DNA of 64,000 nt from Polytrichum commune (GCA_950295325.1 OX485806.1:28336001-28400000); one strand, 5' to 3'; positions 49,820-62,654 are shown, numbered from the stretch's first letter. Notes: generated by a model not told the origin, from the sequence alone. A program made the numbers and translations.

Positions 49820-50510
49820 GAGGCTTAGTAATGTTACGCATGTGTAAAGACGTTCTCTTTGTATTCTAGCTTCTAGAACAAATCCAAGAATCATCAAGGC
49901 CACCTATTGCTTCCTCATGGACTCTATCTCTTTGCAACAAGCTTTGGAACAACATCAACAGAACATTTCTTAGCCTCATGTTCCATGTTCTATCGGGACC
50001 TTGCCGCAACACTAAGAGTGAAGCCGTAATTTTTTTTGAGGATTGCAACATATTTATTCCCGGCCCTTGGTCTAGGTTAAGTGACAGGGGAGCTTAGCAA
50101 GTTATGAACCACCTAACAATATTATAGCATTCTCAAGCATGTGCAAGAACGTTTCTTTTTCTAGCTTCAACAATAAATCCAAGAACTTATCATCAAGGCC
50201 ACCTATTGCTTCCTCATGGGCTCCATCTCTTTGCAGCAGGCTCTGAAACAACAACTTGACATTACTGAGCCTCATGTTCCATGGGGACCTTGCCATGGCA
50301 CTGAGACTGAAGCTATCGTTTTTTTTCAAGAACACAACACGTAATTTATTCCCAGCCGTGGGCTGATTTCTCCTGCCTAGTAAGGTAAGTGGCAAGTGGG
50401 AGCTTAGCAATGCTATGAACTACCCAGCAATATAGCATTCTTAAGCATGTGTAAGGATGTTCTCCTTCTATCAGACTAGCTTCAAGAATGAATCCAAGAA
50501 TCATCAAGGT
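49820..50510 (-). pseudogene. Three ~300 bp tandem units carrying LTP 5'-end fragments
   Basis: The segment upstream of the LTP start is repeated in tandem. The landmark GCATGTGYAARRAYGTT occurs near 49839, 50138 and 50444 (spacing about 299 and 306). Near 49905 and 50204 the minus strand repeats the LTP start region (AAGAGATRGAGYCCATGAGG, then AAGCAATAGGTGGCC). The TGG codon after MRKQ has become TAG, and homology to the coding part fades soon after, so these are broken first-exon copies. The third unit is cut short near 50510. The open frames at 49866-50051 and 50102-50410 run across these units in another phase and are not genes. Confidence 0.75.
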
Positions 50511-50649
50511 CCTTGATTACATGCACGAATGTCAAGCTCTCTCAGTAGTCGACGCCTCATTGTCACCTATTTTTATTCAAAGCCTTCTCCCATCTACAAA
50601 TATTCAACCTAAAAGAAGTTGCCAAAAAGAATCTCTCCAAGATGCTTAT

Positions 50650-51125
50650 CTGCGGTGAACACTCACTACACCACTTAAGAATGCTCTGAACTTGCTGCAA
50701 CAACAAGAGTGATGGAACATCAACTTATCAGCAACGGCAAACACAGGAGCTCCAGCGGAGTGTGCATAGGAAAGGAAGTTGGAACTTGAAGATGCTCGCC
50801 ATGCTCGACGTGTTATAGTGTGGCTTGAAATGTACCTTACAGGTTGTGCAGAACGGAGTTGCCGATCTTGTGTTGATGACAACTCTCTGAAGCTGGGGAA
50901 CTGCAACCCACTATGCAACAGCAAGAGTATAGCAACTTATCAGCAAGAACAGTTCATGCGCAGCTCCACAAGTGCACAGAAAAGGAAGGAGATGCATATA
51001 AAGTTTATAGTGGGTTGTTTATCAGGTAGAACCTCCTGCACTAGCAAGGGTGGCATGCAAGCCATTTGGAAGCCATTAGTAGCAGCAAGAGAGTCAGTGA
51101 GGGTCAGTGACTGCAGGAAGTGATG
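50650..51125. repeat. Diverged ~200 bp duplication upstream of the LTP units
   Basis: The block near 50678-50780 (CTCTGAACTTGCTGCAACAA, CAACTTATCAGCAA, AGGAAAGGAAG) recurs near 50883-50990 in the same order with substitutions. No gene is recognised. The 83-114 codon open frames here overlap the duplication and show no known domain. Confidence 0.5.
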
Positions 51126-52179
51126 TTGATCTGTGGCAGTGTTGATTTTGGACAGTGTTGATCATGTGGCAGCCAATTTTCACATCACCGTTTTTTAAGA
51201 CGGGTTGGTCAAATTTCAACACGTCTTTTGACACCTGATTTTTGCGAATTCATGGCTTTACAAGCTCCTTGTTCACTCTCCAACTATTTTTTAATTAAGG
51301 GACAGTTAAATCGACCACACACTGGGTTAAAAAAACGATCACTGCGGAAATGCGCCGTGCGGTCACATGACCTGTCAAGTTTGAACAATTATGGTTGTCA
51401 GTTGAAATGTAAAGAAAGAGGAAGCAAAGTTGATACCTTGCTCCTCTTCATGTGTGCGATTGAAAACATCAAATTTTGAGAGGTCGTGTGACTGTGCGAT
51501 GTGTCTCTCTGGCCGTTTTCACAAACTACGTGGTTGAATGAACAATCCCTTTTATTTAATCACAACAACATGTAGAAGTAGTACAGATTGAAACAATATG
51601 CAATCAAATCACTTTCATTATGTAGTTATCAATGAGCTTTATAACTAATACTATGTGGAAATTGGAATAATGCACTTTGTGAGCTTGTGTAGGAAAAAAC
51701 TCCTTCATTGTAGAGTGTTTCCTAAAAATTGACACTGAAATCTATCTATACTTCAAATAAAAAGTAGTGTTGATAAATCAAGGGTGATTGGAAAGTTAAA
51801 CCACTTGCCGATGAATAGCAGGCAAAGACATGTGGAATGTAAGCTCGGTAAGGTGCAACTTCCAAACATGGTTGCAAAGGTGGATGCACGGAGCTCCAAG
51901 CATATTGCACTGACAATTTCTAGTGATAAGATGTTGATAGGTATTCTAGAAACTACAATGTCAAGTGACGGGCATTTTGGAAGTGATATGTCAAGTGATG
52001 GGTTGAAGGTCTTGGCCCTCTATATTTTGATGGGTCAAGTGCAACCAATGATAATGAGCGATTGTCAAATGGGTTGTGATAGGTGCAAAAAACAAACTTG
52101 ATGAATAGGAAGTTATAATTGTGGTTACCATTTAATGTTGACAATGTAGATAAACATGTATAACATAACCCTTTGATCC
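51126..52179. other. No gene seen
   Basis: Short frames only. Near 51955-52000 TCAAGTGACGGGCATTTTGG and a variant repeat once at ~30 bp spacing. Confidence 0.35.
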
Positions 52180-52600
52180 ATATTCGGTTACTTATCTTAA
52201 TTGGGTGTATATATATATTTGAGTGGTATGTGCTTAGGTGTGGATCTAAACAAGGGCACCAAAAAGAGATGCATTTTAAGAAGAGACTGGACCACATGGT
52301 GTTCAAAAATTTTAACCATTCTAGACTCGATAGTCAACATGATTGGAGGAGAGAAAGGTACATTATCATTTAGCAAAAAGATTGATTTTCACCTTGATAA
52401 TGATTTTAAAATATTCATTTGAATTCTAAAAACTGTACGAAAAAGGGGCGGGAAATGGCTATAGGCGCAATTAGGTTTGCTAGTGATCTTGGACTAATTA
52501 CGTGTTTCATATCCTAGGAGTAAGGGGACGAGAAGTGGGTGCAGATCTAAAAGTGCATCTTCAAGGCCCGCTTACTTCACCTTATTTGTGCAACACATAA
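52180..52600 (+). repeat. Dispersed repeat family E followed by its downstream block
   Basis: After the family E start, a second block (GTGTTTCATATCCTA, GGGTGCAGA, AAGGCCCGCT) also follows family E at 27040-27360. The two form one larger element. Short frames inside are not genes. Confidence 0.6.
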
Positions 52601-52939
52601 GTACTTATGTGTTGATCACTCTCAATGTTTAAAGATAGAAGCAACTACAATGGACACTTTGAGCATTATAATCCCTTATTTGATTATAATTGTTCTCAAA
52701 TATTCTTGCATTATTAATTATGTAATGAGCACAATGACATTGACATGAATTGAAACATATGAAATTCATGTAACAATGTTCCAAATCATGAAACTCATTT
52801 GACCCTTACTAGTCTGATATATAAGGAGGTTCATCTATGTTCCTTAAGAAGAATGACCACATAAAGCTCACCAACTTAACTCCTACACTGGCATGGATCA
52901 TAACCCAAAAAAATATAGCAGTGTTGCACACCAGTGTCC

Positions 52940-53145
52940 AAGGAGATTTTGAGCATAATCATTTGAGACCCTATAATTGTTTCCAGTGTAAACCGGTTAC
53001 ACATTGACATCTTTTGGGTTATCCTTTATTAAATTACACAGTAGTTCTCTCTAAATTGATCAATAATTTCCTTGAAATCTTGAATTTGAACCGGTTATTT
53101 CTCCAAATCAACCGGTTCGTTTGTAACTAAGGTACATGGTGCTTA
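52940..53145 (+). repeat. ACCGGTT-rich dispersed repeat
   Basis: TTGAGCATAATCATTTGAGA, GTAAACCGGTTACACATTGA, CTTTATTAAATTACA, GAACCGGTTATTTCTCCAAA, CAACCGGTTCGTTTGTAACT. Confidence 0.75.
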
Positions 53146-54066
53146 AACAAACACTTTTAAGCTATTGCACGTGGTTTATATATATATATATTAGCCTTTG
53201 TGCTAAGCATAGGTATAAAGAAAGAAAAAAATTTGAAACCTCAATTGAATATTGATGAAAATTCAAAGTCAAAACTAGTAATTTCCTTAAACCAAGCCAT
53301 GGGTATTGTGTGTGACGACCTTGCATATGATGAGAAACCCACCTTCATTGCCTGGAACCAACACAACTTAGTCAGGTACTCAATCCAAGCTAGATCAAAG
53401 CGCAATTAATAACGGTGTGCAAAGCCACATGGCCACCTCCATGGTCCCACCCAGTTTGCTTACAAATTCTATTGAAAATATAGACTCCATTTGGTGGCAT
53501 TTACATTTCCACTAAATTTGGTGGGCGAGCGGCCTTCATGAAAACTAACCCTTAGCACCCTCTACCTTAGATTGTCGGTTCTCCCTATTCTTTGTTGCAG
53601 GCCATTTGGAATTGACCAGAAATGGCAAGTGACTCTTGCAGGAAGTAATCAATATGATCAGTAGGATGCAATAAATCCATGCAATTAACTATAAGGTTCT
53701 TCCTGGTAAATCTTTTTGGATGCAAAACTGTGATCTTCCACATAGGATTGGATGGGATCAAGGAGTGTAAGTATGCCATGTGGCAAACTTTAGAAATGAT
53801 CATTAAATTAAAAGGCAAAGCTGGAAGCACTCTATGGTAAGTAGTACTAGAGTAATGTAGTTGAGCCTAAAAGCAACACTTTCAAAAGAAACTTTTTCTA
53901 TTTCAAGCAAGTTAAATTAGCTTGGGAAACCTGAAGAAAAAAAGGTCCATAGATCTTAAAAAATTATAAAGAATCTACCCAATTTTTTTGAATAATAATA
54001 AATTTGTATGTAGAAATTTGCAAAGTTGTGTTAAAGATATGAACCTTTTACTATCCACTACGGAGT
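53146..54066. other. No gene seen
   Basis: (AT)n near 53177-53192. The frame at 53200-53409 has no motif I recognise. Confidence 0.35.
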
Positions 54067-54170
54067 CCACTAACATTGGATTGCTAGATGAGAATCACTA
54101 CCAAATCAACCTTATTACATATAAAGGTTGATTTGGTAGTGATTCTCATCTAGCAATCCAATGTTAGTGG
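54067..54170. repeat. Perfect hairpin, 47-base arms, 10-base loop
   Basis: 54067-54113 is the exact reverse complement of 54124-54170, with loop ATTACATATA. Arms begin CCACTAACATTGGATTGCTA and end in CAACCTT at the loop. A transcript would fold into a fully paired stem. Confidence 0.95.
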
Positions 54171-54424
54171 TCATCAGCACATAAACACTTTAAGTGTATG
54201 ATCAATCATTTCAACAATGACTTATTCAATGGCACCGTTGCACCCACTTGTTGACGATTGAAGAATGAAAAATAGGTGTAGCCAACAGGAAGGTGTTACT
54301 TGAAGGCACTGCTTCCTTAAGTGCTTATGACCCTTACTTTTGCAGAACAGAAGTACTCATAATGCTTGTCTCAACAGGTGAACATGCACATTAATTGCAG
54401 TCTGATAGGACTGTATCATCCCAT

Positions 54425-55085
54425 AGACTTAATTGCAGCACAGACGATGGATATATAATACAGAACTAGACTTAATTAACTTAATTAACTTACAGTCATG
54501 TATACCCTGTGAGTACCTGATCACTTATAAGTTGCTCATGTCTTCTTACCAATGAACGGAGAGAACCGACTGCTAGTTACAGATGAACCGGTTGAGTTTG
54601 AGAAATAACCAGTTCAGATTCAAGATGTCAAGAAAATCACCGATCGTTTGAGGAGATCATAGAATAATCCTTAATTCGATAAAGAAAAACCGAAAGATGT
54701 CAACATGTAACTGGTTGATTGATCTTGGAAACACTAGGATCTCAACCAGTTATGCCCAAAAAGCTTCCTAATTACAGATGAACCGGTCGATTTTGAGAAA
54801 TGACCGATCGATTTAGAGGAGATTATAGAATAATCCTCAATTCGATAAAGAGAAACCGAAAGGTGTCAACATGTAACCAGTTGATCCTGGAAACACTGGG
54901 ATCTCGACCAGTTATGCCCAAAAACCTTTCTGGAGGCTGATTCATACTATAAACGTGATCGCAGCACAGATGGATATAATATACTACAAGCTAGACTTCA
55001 TTTAACTCACAGTCCCGACTCCCGTATGCCCTGTGAGTACCTGATCACGTATAGTATAAGTTGCTGACGTCTTCTTAATGTCGCA
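54425..55085 (-). repeat. Two tandem ACCGGTT units inside a duplicated ~130 bp block
   Basis: Minus-strand ACCGGTT units at about 54560-54765 and 54770-54940 are flanked by direct copies of a ~130 bp block (54425-54555 and 54955-55085; shared CCCTGTGAGTACCTGATCAC and AAGTTGCTSAYGTCTTCTTA). The order is A-B-B'-A'. Confidence 0.75.
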
Positions 55086-57389
55086 TTGCGCGTGAGCACT
55101 GACTTGCGGTACTTGGCCTGCACAATTCTGTATGTTTGTACTAAGCTTAATTATTATGCAGCCGGCCTGTGCGATCTGTAAACATCATACTGCCAAAGCT
55201 GCAATTTCCAGGAGGCAGATGCACACTGGCTATGAGCTTCTACATGATAATGCCAGAGTTATTCTTCAAAGTATAAATAAAATAAACATTATTGGTGTTG
55301 AGTTCACTGCCAAGCATGGCGTGAATGGAAGTTCATTCCCCTTACAGTGATGAATGTCTTACCAAGCTCCGGGGGCCTTTGTGGTGATGAGAATATTGCA
55401 TCTTCCTTTCGGAAGGTGGTCTCTCGAAGTTATCTTTCAACTTGATGGAACTTTGCATGTGAAGTTGGTCCACTAAAATTTTCTAGTGATCGTTTTGTGC
55501 ATGTATAAATGGGGATGGATATAAAATCAATAATTGATTTCCCACTTGTGGTGCATGCTAGGAGGTAGTCTATGAATTTAATCAAGACAAACTTATTTTG
55601 GTTTACTGTGGGTCAAACTTATTTGAGCATGCCCACGATGAGTTTGATGATTGACCCTCGATAAATCAATAATATAGAACTGGTTTTTGGGAAAATAAAA
55701 AATAAATCAAACCTCCACCCTACCACTGAGAATGCACCGAATATGGAAGGTGTTCTATGCAAAACAACATGATGAAAAGTTCAATCGAGTTAGGGCTTAA
55801 CTCTATACATTATTTCTACCAAACGTATTGTAAGGTGTAACTTCCCGGCTGCATATCATTACACAACCTGCTATTGTGGTTCCCTTTCTAAAGGGGGTCG
55901 AGACTACATGTAGGCATTATTCCTAGGCCTTTATTCTCTCCACCGCTAAACCCGATGGCCAATTCCACCTAGCCCCAACCTACCATTCATGTGCACCACC
56001 GGATGTGGACCCCCTAATACTAGCAAGTGTTTGTATTTCAAATTTTATGACCTTATTCCCAAAAACAATGAAGCAAGCAAGCCCGGATTTATAACACCTT
56101 GTGTCAGTTCATCTTGCATATTGAACAATACTCAAGTTTACTGATCGTTTTACAAGGATGGCCCAACATAAGTGCGACATGATGCTCCTAAAAGTTCTGG
56201 CACTAAAGGCACATCACTGATTCACCGTAGTGCTTAGCAATGTTATGTCATCTAATTTTATGGCACCCTTTCATATTCTTCACATGGGATTTAGGTGACT
56301 CCATGCTCCATGATGTAAATTGGTCCTAAAGCCGCATCATGAAGCATTCTATAGTACATAGCACAACACACCCTGTCTAGAAATGCCGCTATTGTTCCCC
56401 CTCTTTAGTATGACATGTTTGGGAAACACAAAAATGGTCGTATTATTGAGGTGTCGTCTTCTTGTCAATATGACAAATGGCATAAAATTGTCATACTATT
56501 GGGGGAATACAAAAACATAAGTAATGTGAGATTTATATGTATATAACAAGTTTAAGCAATATAGATGGTATGAAATAATAACTTATAACTCCAAACAAAT
56601 ACAAATATTCTCAAGACTTCTTGAAATAGGAGTCCAAAGATCTCTAGTGTTGCCTACCCAAGTTAGCAACTGTCATCTTATCTAAATTCCCTATGAACTT
56701 TTGAAAACTAATAATTTCATTAACACCAAAATATAAAGAGTTCTCTAATAAGAAACTAGACAACAATGATGCATGACGTTTAGCATCACTAAGCTTTACT
56801 ATAGGTGAAGCAACATCACGAGTACAAGGCAACATACTAGGCATGAGGCCACTCTAACCCTGACCGGGTCCATTCTACACTAGAAACCCTAATTATCATT
56901 AAGTTCCCAATGATAAGTGAGGTTGCCAAGTAGTTCTCAAGTGAAAATGGATGTATTCTAGATATACATAACATTGCTGAAAGGAATTTTAATATTAATT
57001 ACCTCTTGAATATGACAAATCAGAGATTCTAAATGTCACATTATGAAGTGTCGTAGTCATACAAGAGAGGAAGTTTTGGACTAAAAAGTTGGGTCTCGAA
57101 AAAATGTGTCGTAATATTGAGGGTGTCGTATAAATGAGTGTTGTATTATCAAGGTTAGACTGTACCAAGAGGCCACGGTAGCATGGAAAGGCTGTGCAGG
57201 TGCACTTATTGGCAGAAACAATTATTCTCTGGACACTGCTGAGTTCCACCAGCTTAAATTTATGTGAAATACAATGACGTTGGTCTAGTTGTCCAGGTCC
57301 CAGGAAGCTAGGCAGGCAGTTGTATGGGAAGTTGTGGCAGTTTTATGTAGACACTGCTTGTGGATGTATTTGTGGATGTATCTGGGGCG
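55086..57389. other. No gene seen
   Basis: AT-rich repeat debris with a possible MITE end near 56332. No domain in any frame. Confidence 0.35.
56285..56332. mobile_element. Possible right-end remnant of family B
   Basis: CTCCATGCTCCATGATGTAA then ATTGGTCC before TAA resembles the right end of family B. No matching left end found. Confidence 0.35.
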
Positions 57390-57730
57390 ATTCTTGGCCA
57401 TAATCGGTCAAAATCCTAGTGTTTCCAAGTCGAGCCGGTTATATGTTGTGATCGTTCAGTTATTCTTTACTCATTTGAGGTATATTTCATAGATTCCTCT
57501 CAAATGATCAGTAGTTTTCTTGAAGTCCTGAACTTCAACCGGTTCATCTGGCCATAATCGGTCAAGATCCTAGTGTTTCCAAGTCGAGCCGGTTACATGT
57601 TGTGATCGTTCAGTTATTCTTTCCTAATTTGAGGTATATTTCATAGATTCCTCTCAGATGATCAGTAAATTTTCTGAAGTCTTGAACTTCAACTGGTTCA
57701 TCTGTAACTAGTAGTCAATTCTCCCCATTC
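57390..57730 (+). repeat. Two tandem ~154 bp ACCGGTT units
   Basis: GGCCATAATCGGTCAARATC begins near 57396 and 57550. Each unit contains CAAGTCGAGCCGGTTAYATG, TGATCGTTCAGTTATTCTTT, and ends AACTTCAACYGGTTCATCTG. Confidence 0.85.
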
Positions 57731-58309
57731 ATTATCCATATGGGGGGTTTCATTGCTTGGTCATCAATATTAGGCTCTACCCATCACTTTTCATTGAATT
57801 CTTAATATTTTAATTGGTTGGTTGGGATCTGACCACAAAACATTGGGAAGAGATCTAGGGGTGGTCTCTGTAATGGGTCAAAGTTGACGCCACTAGGATC
57901 TGTCACATATGGTGTTAGTAATTTGCTCTTCAAGTGGAGTCCAGTTGCAAGTGATTGTGACGAGCAATTTAAGCATGATTAACTAAGTCGACACTAGGTG
58001 ACTTAATATTCCACAAATTAATGGACTCGGACTTGGCATGAAGGAGATTGTCATTATCCCACATCGTATTGAAGTTGTCTTAAATGTCACACGCTCTCAT
58101 CCATGGAGACATTATATCATTCAAAAATCTCAAGTTTCATGAACTAATTGGTTATGTTTGATAACAAGTTCAAGTAGGTGGATGGCTTGCCATTCCAACA
58201 ACTTGTCAGCCACTCTTGAGTCTCCTCTCATTGGTTATCTAGTCCATGGTTAATATTGTATTCTAGATTACATGAGCCTGGGGGGGTGGACTCTTCATAC
58301 CACATATGA
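57731..58309. other. No gene seen
   Basis: Nothing beyond short open frames. Confidence 0.35.
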
Positions 58310-61300
58310 ACTAACGTGAGTGTAAGAAGAGGTATTATTGAAGGTGTTAGCATACATAGTATACATAAGGGAGAGGTATTACTTTTCTCTAGTGTGTGCA
58401 TTTAAAAAGGCTATTAATTTTTTTGGAGTAAAGTAGATGTACAAAAGGGGGGCCCTAAGATTTAGAGGAAAATTTGACAATATGCAGATGTGCTAGTTTT
58501 ATCCAATTCATGTTTTCATCCATTATTGTCATATGGTCCTCAATGATTACCATGTAAGTTCTTGTTAGGGTTTGCACTTGGGTTCTAGGTTTTACAAACT
58601 AGAGGCTCTTGGAGAGCTCACGGGCTTCCTCGAGTTATGCTCTCTGGTTTGTGGCTAAGTTATTATGCTCTTGTCGTTGTTGTTTGATAAAATCGTTGAA
58701 TTACATTTGTTATGGATGAGAATGACTTTTTCATAGGCATTTGAAAGTGGATTTCACCTGGGGGGTTTCACTCCCATATTTCAAAAAACTATGTGAGAAC
58801 AAATATAGGGTCCACTTTAAAGTTGCGAGCTACAAATTATAAAACATGTACTTGTAACAAAGCTCAAGTTATATATTGAACTTCATGATATAAATAAATT
58901 AGGGTGTTTACTAACTAATCATGTTACAGAAGTTTTAAAACTACCATACCATATGGTTTTGTAGGGGTGGAAAATAAAAATAATAGATATTAGGGGCCCC
59001 ACAATATGGATGAGCACCATTGAATGACATCTCATGGATGTCTCTTGGTGGTTAGATGTAATCTGTCGAGTTAGATGCGGGAAGGCTCCTGACAAGTTTG
59101 CGCATTATGTTTGGCTTTGTGACTTCCTAGTTAGGATTTGCGGGAGCTCTTTGAAGTTTTTATGTCTATGCAAACTCCCATCATCTTCCAGACTTGGCAA
59201 ATGTTGATGGTTGATTGTTGAAGGTTGGACAGTAGACGCACGTGCATAGTTGCACCCATCCCAAGCTTCAATGTTCCTACTTTATATTTTTTGATCGCTC
59301 AGTATATGGGTAGGGTTTTGAATTCTTATTGTGATTTTCTCACTTTTTTGGGAGCATTGTCAACGCATAGGAAGGGGGCGATGTCTTTAAGAGGCATTCG
59401 TATAAGTGATGCCAACTGTGACTCAAGGTACTCAGTTCTAGTGAGGTTGTTGGTCACAAACCATGTTCGCAATGTCTTTGAAGCCGAAATTGTTCTCACT
59501 TGCTGATGCCTATGCTAGTTCATAAGTTATTGGATCTTGCAAGTGTGTTGAAGGTGACACACATGCAAAACTCGAACCACTAGTTGAAAGTATTCAAATT
59601 GTAGATTGGCCCTTTCAATTCTTTGATACTAAGAGTAGATGCTAGACTAACTACAAGCTTGAGGGGCTCAATAGAGTTTTTTTAGATGTGTATGTTCTAC
59701 CAAGGTGATCCCAACCTTGAATCCAAAAAGCACATGTATGTTGTTGGCCTAGATTTTTTTGGACTCCCAACAAACTCTAGAGTGCATAGTAGAGTAGGCT
59801 AAACTCCGAGATCTTACCCCTCTTGATGACTCAAACCAACCATTGCCTCCACCTATTGGTTCTAGAATTAATGGTGAGACCACATATCCATGTGGCATCT
59901 AACCTAAAGTCCACATTGATGAGTGCCAAGGTTAAGGCTAGATATTTGTTGACCTAAGAGAAACTTAGGTAAGATATGGAACTAATAACCCTGGAGGATC
60001 ACCAATGGCACTTGAGGTCTTCATATATACTAGAATTTTGTGGGTGTAGTAGAGGTGTATTGTATGGGGTGTTGTAAAGAATTGGCATCCACCACTAGAT
60101 GTCACTTGAAGAACACAATCCGCAACCTTTTTCCATTTCTTTTTTTAAAATCACCTCGTGTCTAACATACATATTCAAAATTGGTGCTGAAGAAAGGGAA
60201 TCTAGTTTAGTGATCATCCCAATCACAAACCTCTAAAGGGAAGTCTATTGTCTCGACCGCATCTAACCATCAAACAATAATGGCTGAAGGCATTTAGATA
60301 CTAAGTGCAATGAATGAAAACTAGTGTCGATGATTTAAAAAATATATTTGCTCTAGTTGGGGATCACGAGTTGAAGGAAATCAAGTCATGTTAGGGATCT
60401 AGCAAATAGTCAAGGGGCATTTGAGGGTGACAACAAGTGAGTATGTGAGCAACCAATATGTGCAAAATATGGGTTGGTTCAAGAAAAATTGTTGCTTGAC
60501 AAGTGACTTAAATTTGTGGCTATTGTTTGAGCCATTAGCTCAATTGAATGTCATTGAGTGGAAGGTTCTCCGGAATGCCCTATGTGATTCTTACTATGAT
60601 GTGGAGGTGAATTGAGGAATTAGTTTGTTTGAGAAAACATAAGAATACAAACCATCAGTTGCTCGTTGAATTGTTTTGGGTAGGATTTTAGGCAGAGGTT
60701 GTGGCAATGTTTTGGCAGATTGTATAGTTTGGAGTGTTCGGGTTTGAGGTAGGGTTTGGACTTTTGTCTTGAGTACATAAAACTAGATATTTGCATATTG
60801 AGTGGTTTTAACCACTTGAACTTGAACAATGACAAAATTACTTCATACTTGAATGTGTAAACCCTAAACAAGCTTTGTGATTGGTGTTTGCCGGTTTTGT
60901 TCTAATGCTACATGTATGTAGGCAATTGTGTTTTTAAAGACAAATTTTAGAAGATTGAATGTGCTTTTTGAACACAAGCATTTTATCTTCATTTTCAAGT
61001 GAAATATTTGAATGAGTAGAGTGCATATTAGTAAGCTTAATGGTGTGCATGTTGTGTTGATCTGTGAATTATGATCTTGTATGTGTGAGTGCTAGATTTT
61101 ACATGATATCATCAAAAACTGTAATTTATAACTACTTTATGCCCATGTAAAAGAAGAATAAATATCAAGTTAACCTACTCATAGGGTCCTCAAAAATAAT
61201 GAATGTTAGAAAATTATATAATAATAGGGTGCACAATATTTACCTTGTCCAATATAATACTCCCCTTAAAAACACCTTGTGTTCTCATGTGTTCCCATGA

Positions 61301-61552
61301 AATACAAGGAAATGACCCTCTTGAGGGATTTCATGTGTACAAAGGCCTTATTACTTCATGATATACATGTAGTGGAGGCATTTATCACATTAAATTGAAA
61401 AGCCTAGTAAAAATACAAAAGTCCATTTCCTAGCATGTTGTTAGTACGTATACACTTGTTTTTCTTCATAAACTTCTCATATGAAGGGGATTTGATTTCA
61501 TAGTGACCCATGCACATCAATAAGGTTTCCAATGAAGAGTCCATCCCCTTGT
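58310..61552 (+). repeat. Second copy of the 28.4 kb repeat, interrupted by ~2.6 kb
   Basis: The two halves of the 28.4 kb repeat are separated here by about 58736-61344. That insert has no recognised protein; short frames at 59225-59506 and 60421-60615 match nothing I know. It may be an old insertion, or the other copy may carry a deletion. Confidence 0.55.
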
Positions 61553-62420
61553 GCTATTGCTCAAGAATTGAAATCTCTGCACATAATGGGCATGAACCTT
61601 CTCAATTACTTCCATATTACAATGCAAGATATATTAAAATTGGACAACATATATTAGTCAAGACCTTGAGGACAATATTTGCTTGTACTTAGAATACTAT
61701 CTCAAAGTAAGTTGTTTATCTAAAGGTGAATTACCAATGGATTAGGTGTAATTTGTGATTACACAAGCGCAAAGGAGAAGTCCTCTTGAAAAAGGTTATA
61801 AATGCTCTCTTATATGTTTGCACTAAACCATCCTCTATTTTTTAAGCATCTAAGTTTTGAGGTGTTTAAACTACCAAGGTACTTGAGATTCATTTTCCTA
61901 GTATGTGGTTCATCACATGGATAATTGAACTGACAACCATAGAAAGGTTGTCTTTCTCATTGGATCTAGTGTCCTTATTGCCAATCGATTCCCAACATCC
62001 CCAATTACCTCACATGGGAAAATCCCCAATTACTCATTAAAAAAAGCACTACTTATGTATTCGTCATCAACAAATCAATAAGAATCACCCACACTTTTAG
62101 ATTGGAAGATGTCCAAGTGTGATGAGGTCTTACTTTCTCTCCTCCTAAGCATATGATTTGTAAGGCAAACGTACATGTTCCTGACACTTTGGTGTTTAAA
62201 GTCCTTGGTGTGATCCAATTCAGGTGCCAATTATCTCATTAGATCATCATATGAAAGTGGATTTGGAAGCCATGGGAGTCAAAATATCTTACACTTCGAA
62301 GGTTATTTTTAAGTCAAAATATTCCAAATCCATCCTGATCACAAAACCGCAACACCCAAGATTGTTGTTAATTTGTTGGGTCATTGCAGAGTGATTTTTC
62401 GTCCCATCACCAACAAACCA
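61553..62420. other. No gene seen
   Basis: AT-rich sequence; no repeat or domain recognised up to the SINE copy. Confidence 0.35.
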
Positions 62421-62612
62421 GATAGATAGAAACTCCGGTCCCTTTTAGGGGCCGGCGTGAATGGAGTGTCCGTTCGTAATGCCAACAACCCGATGCCCAC
62501 AGGACATGGGGAAGCTGGGACAAAACTACTCTCCTCTTTCGAGGATGGACACTATAGTAACCGAGAAACAAATAACGTGGGCCGATCATGGCCCACGGCG
62601 GTGCATGCCTTT
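62421..62612 (-). mobile_element. Second copy of the SINE, internally deleted
   Basis: Minus-strand 3' part (CTATAGTGTCCATCCTCGAA to GGGACCGGAGTTTCTATC) matches the SINE at 8860-9230, tail included. The 5' start (GCACCGCCGTGGGCC) resembles its head; the middle is missing. Confidence 0.75.
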
Positions 62613-62654
62613 TAGGTATAATTAGTGTTTTTGTTATGAGAGTGAACGCCAAGT

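Noticed and set aside
49866-50410. Two minus frames with shared QRD-HEEAIGGLDD wording
   Set aside because: They look like a small protein family but are the LTP start region read in another frame across tandem units.
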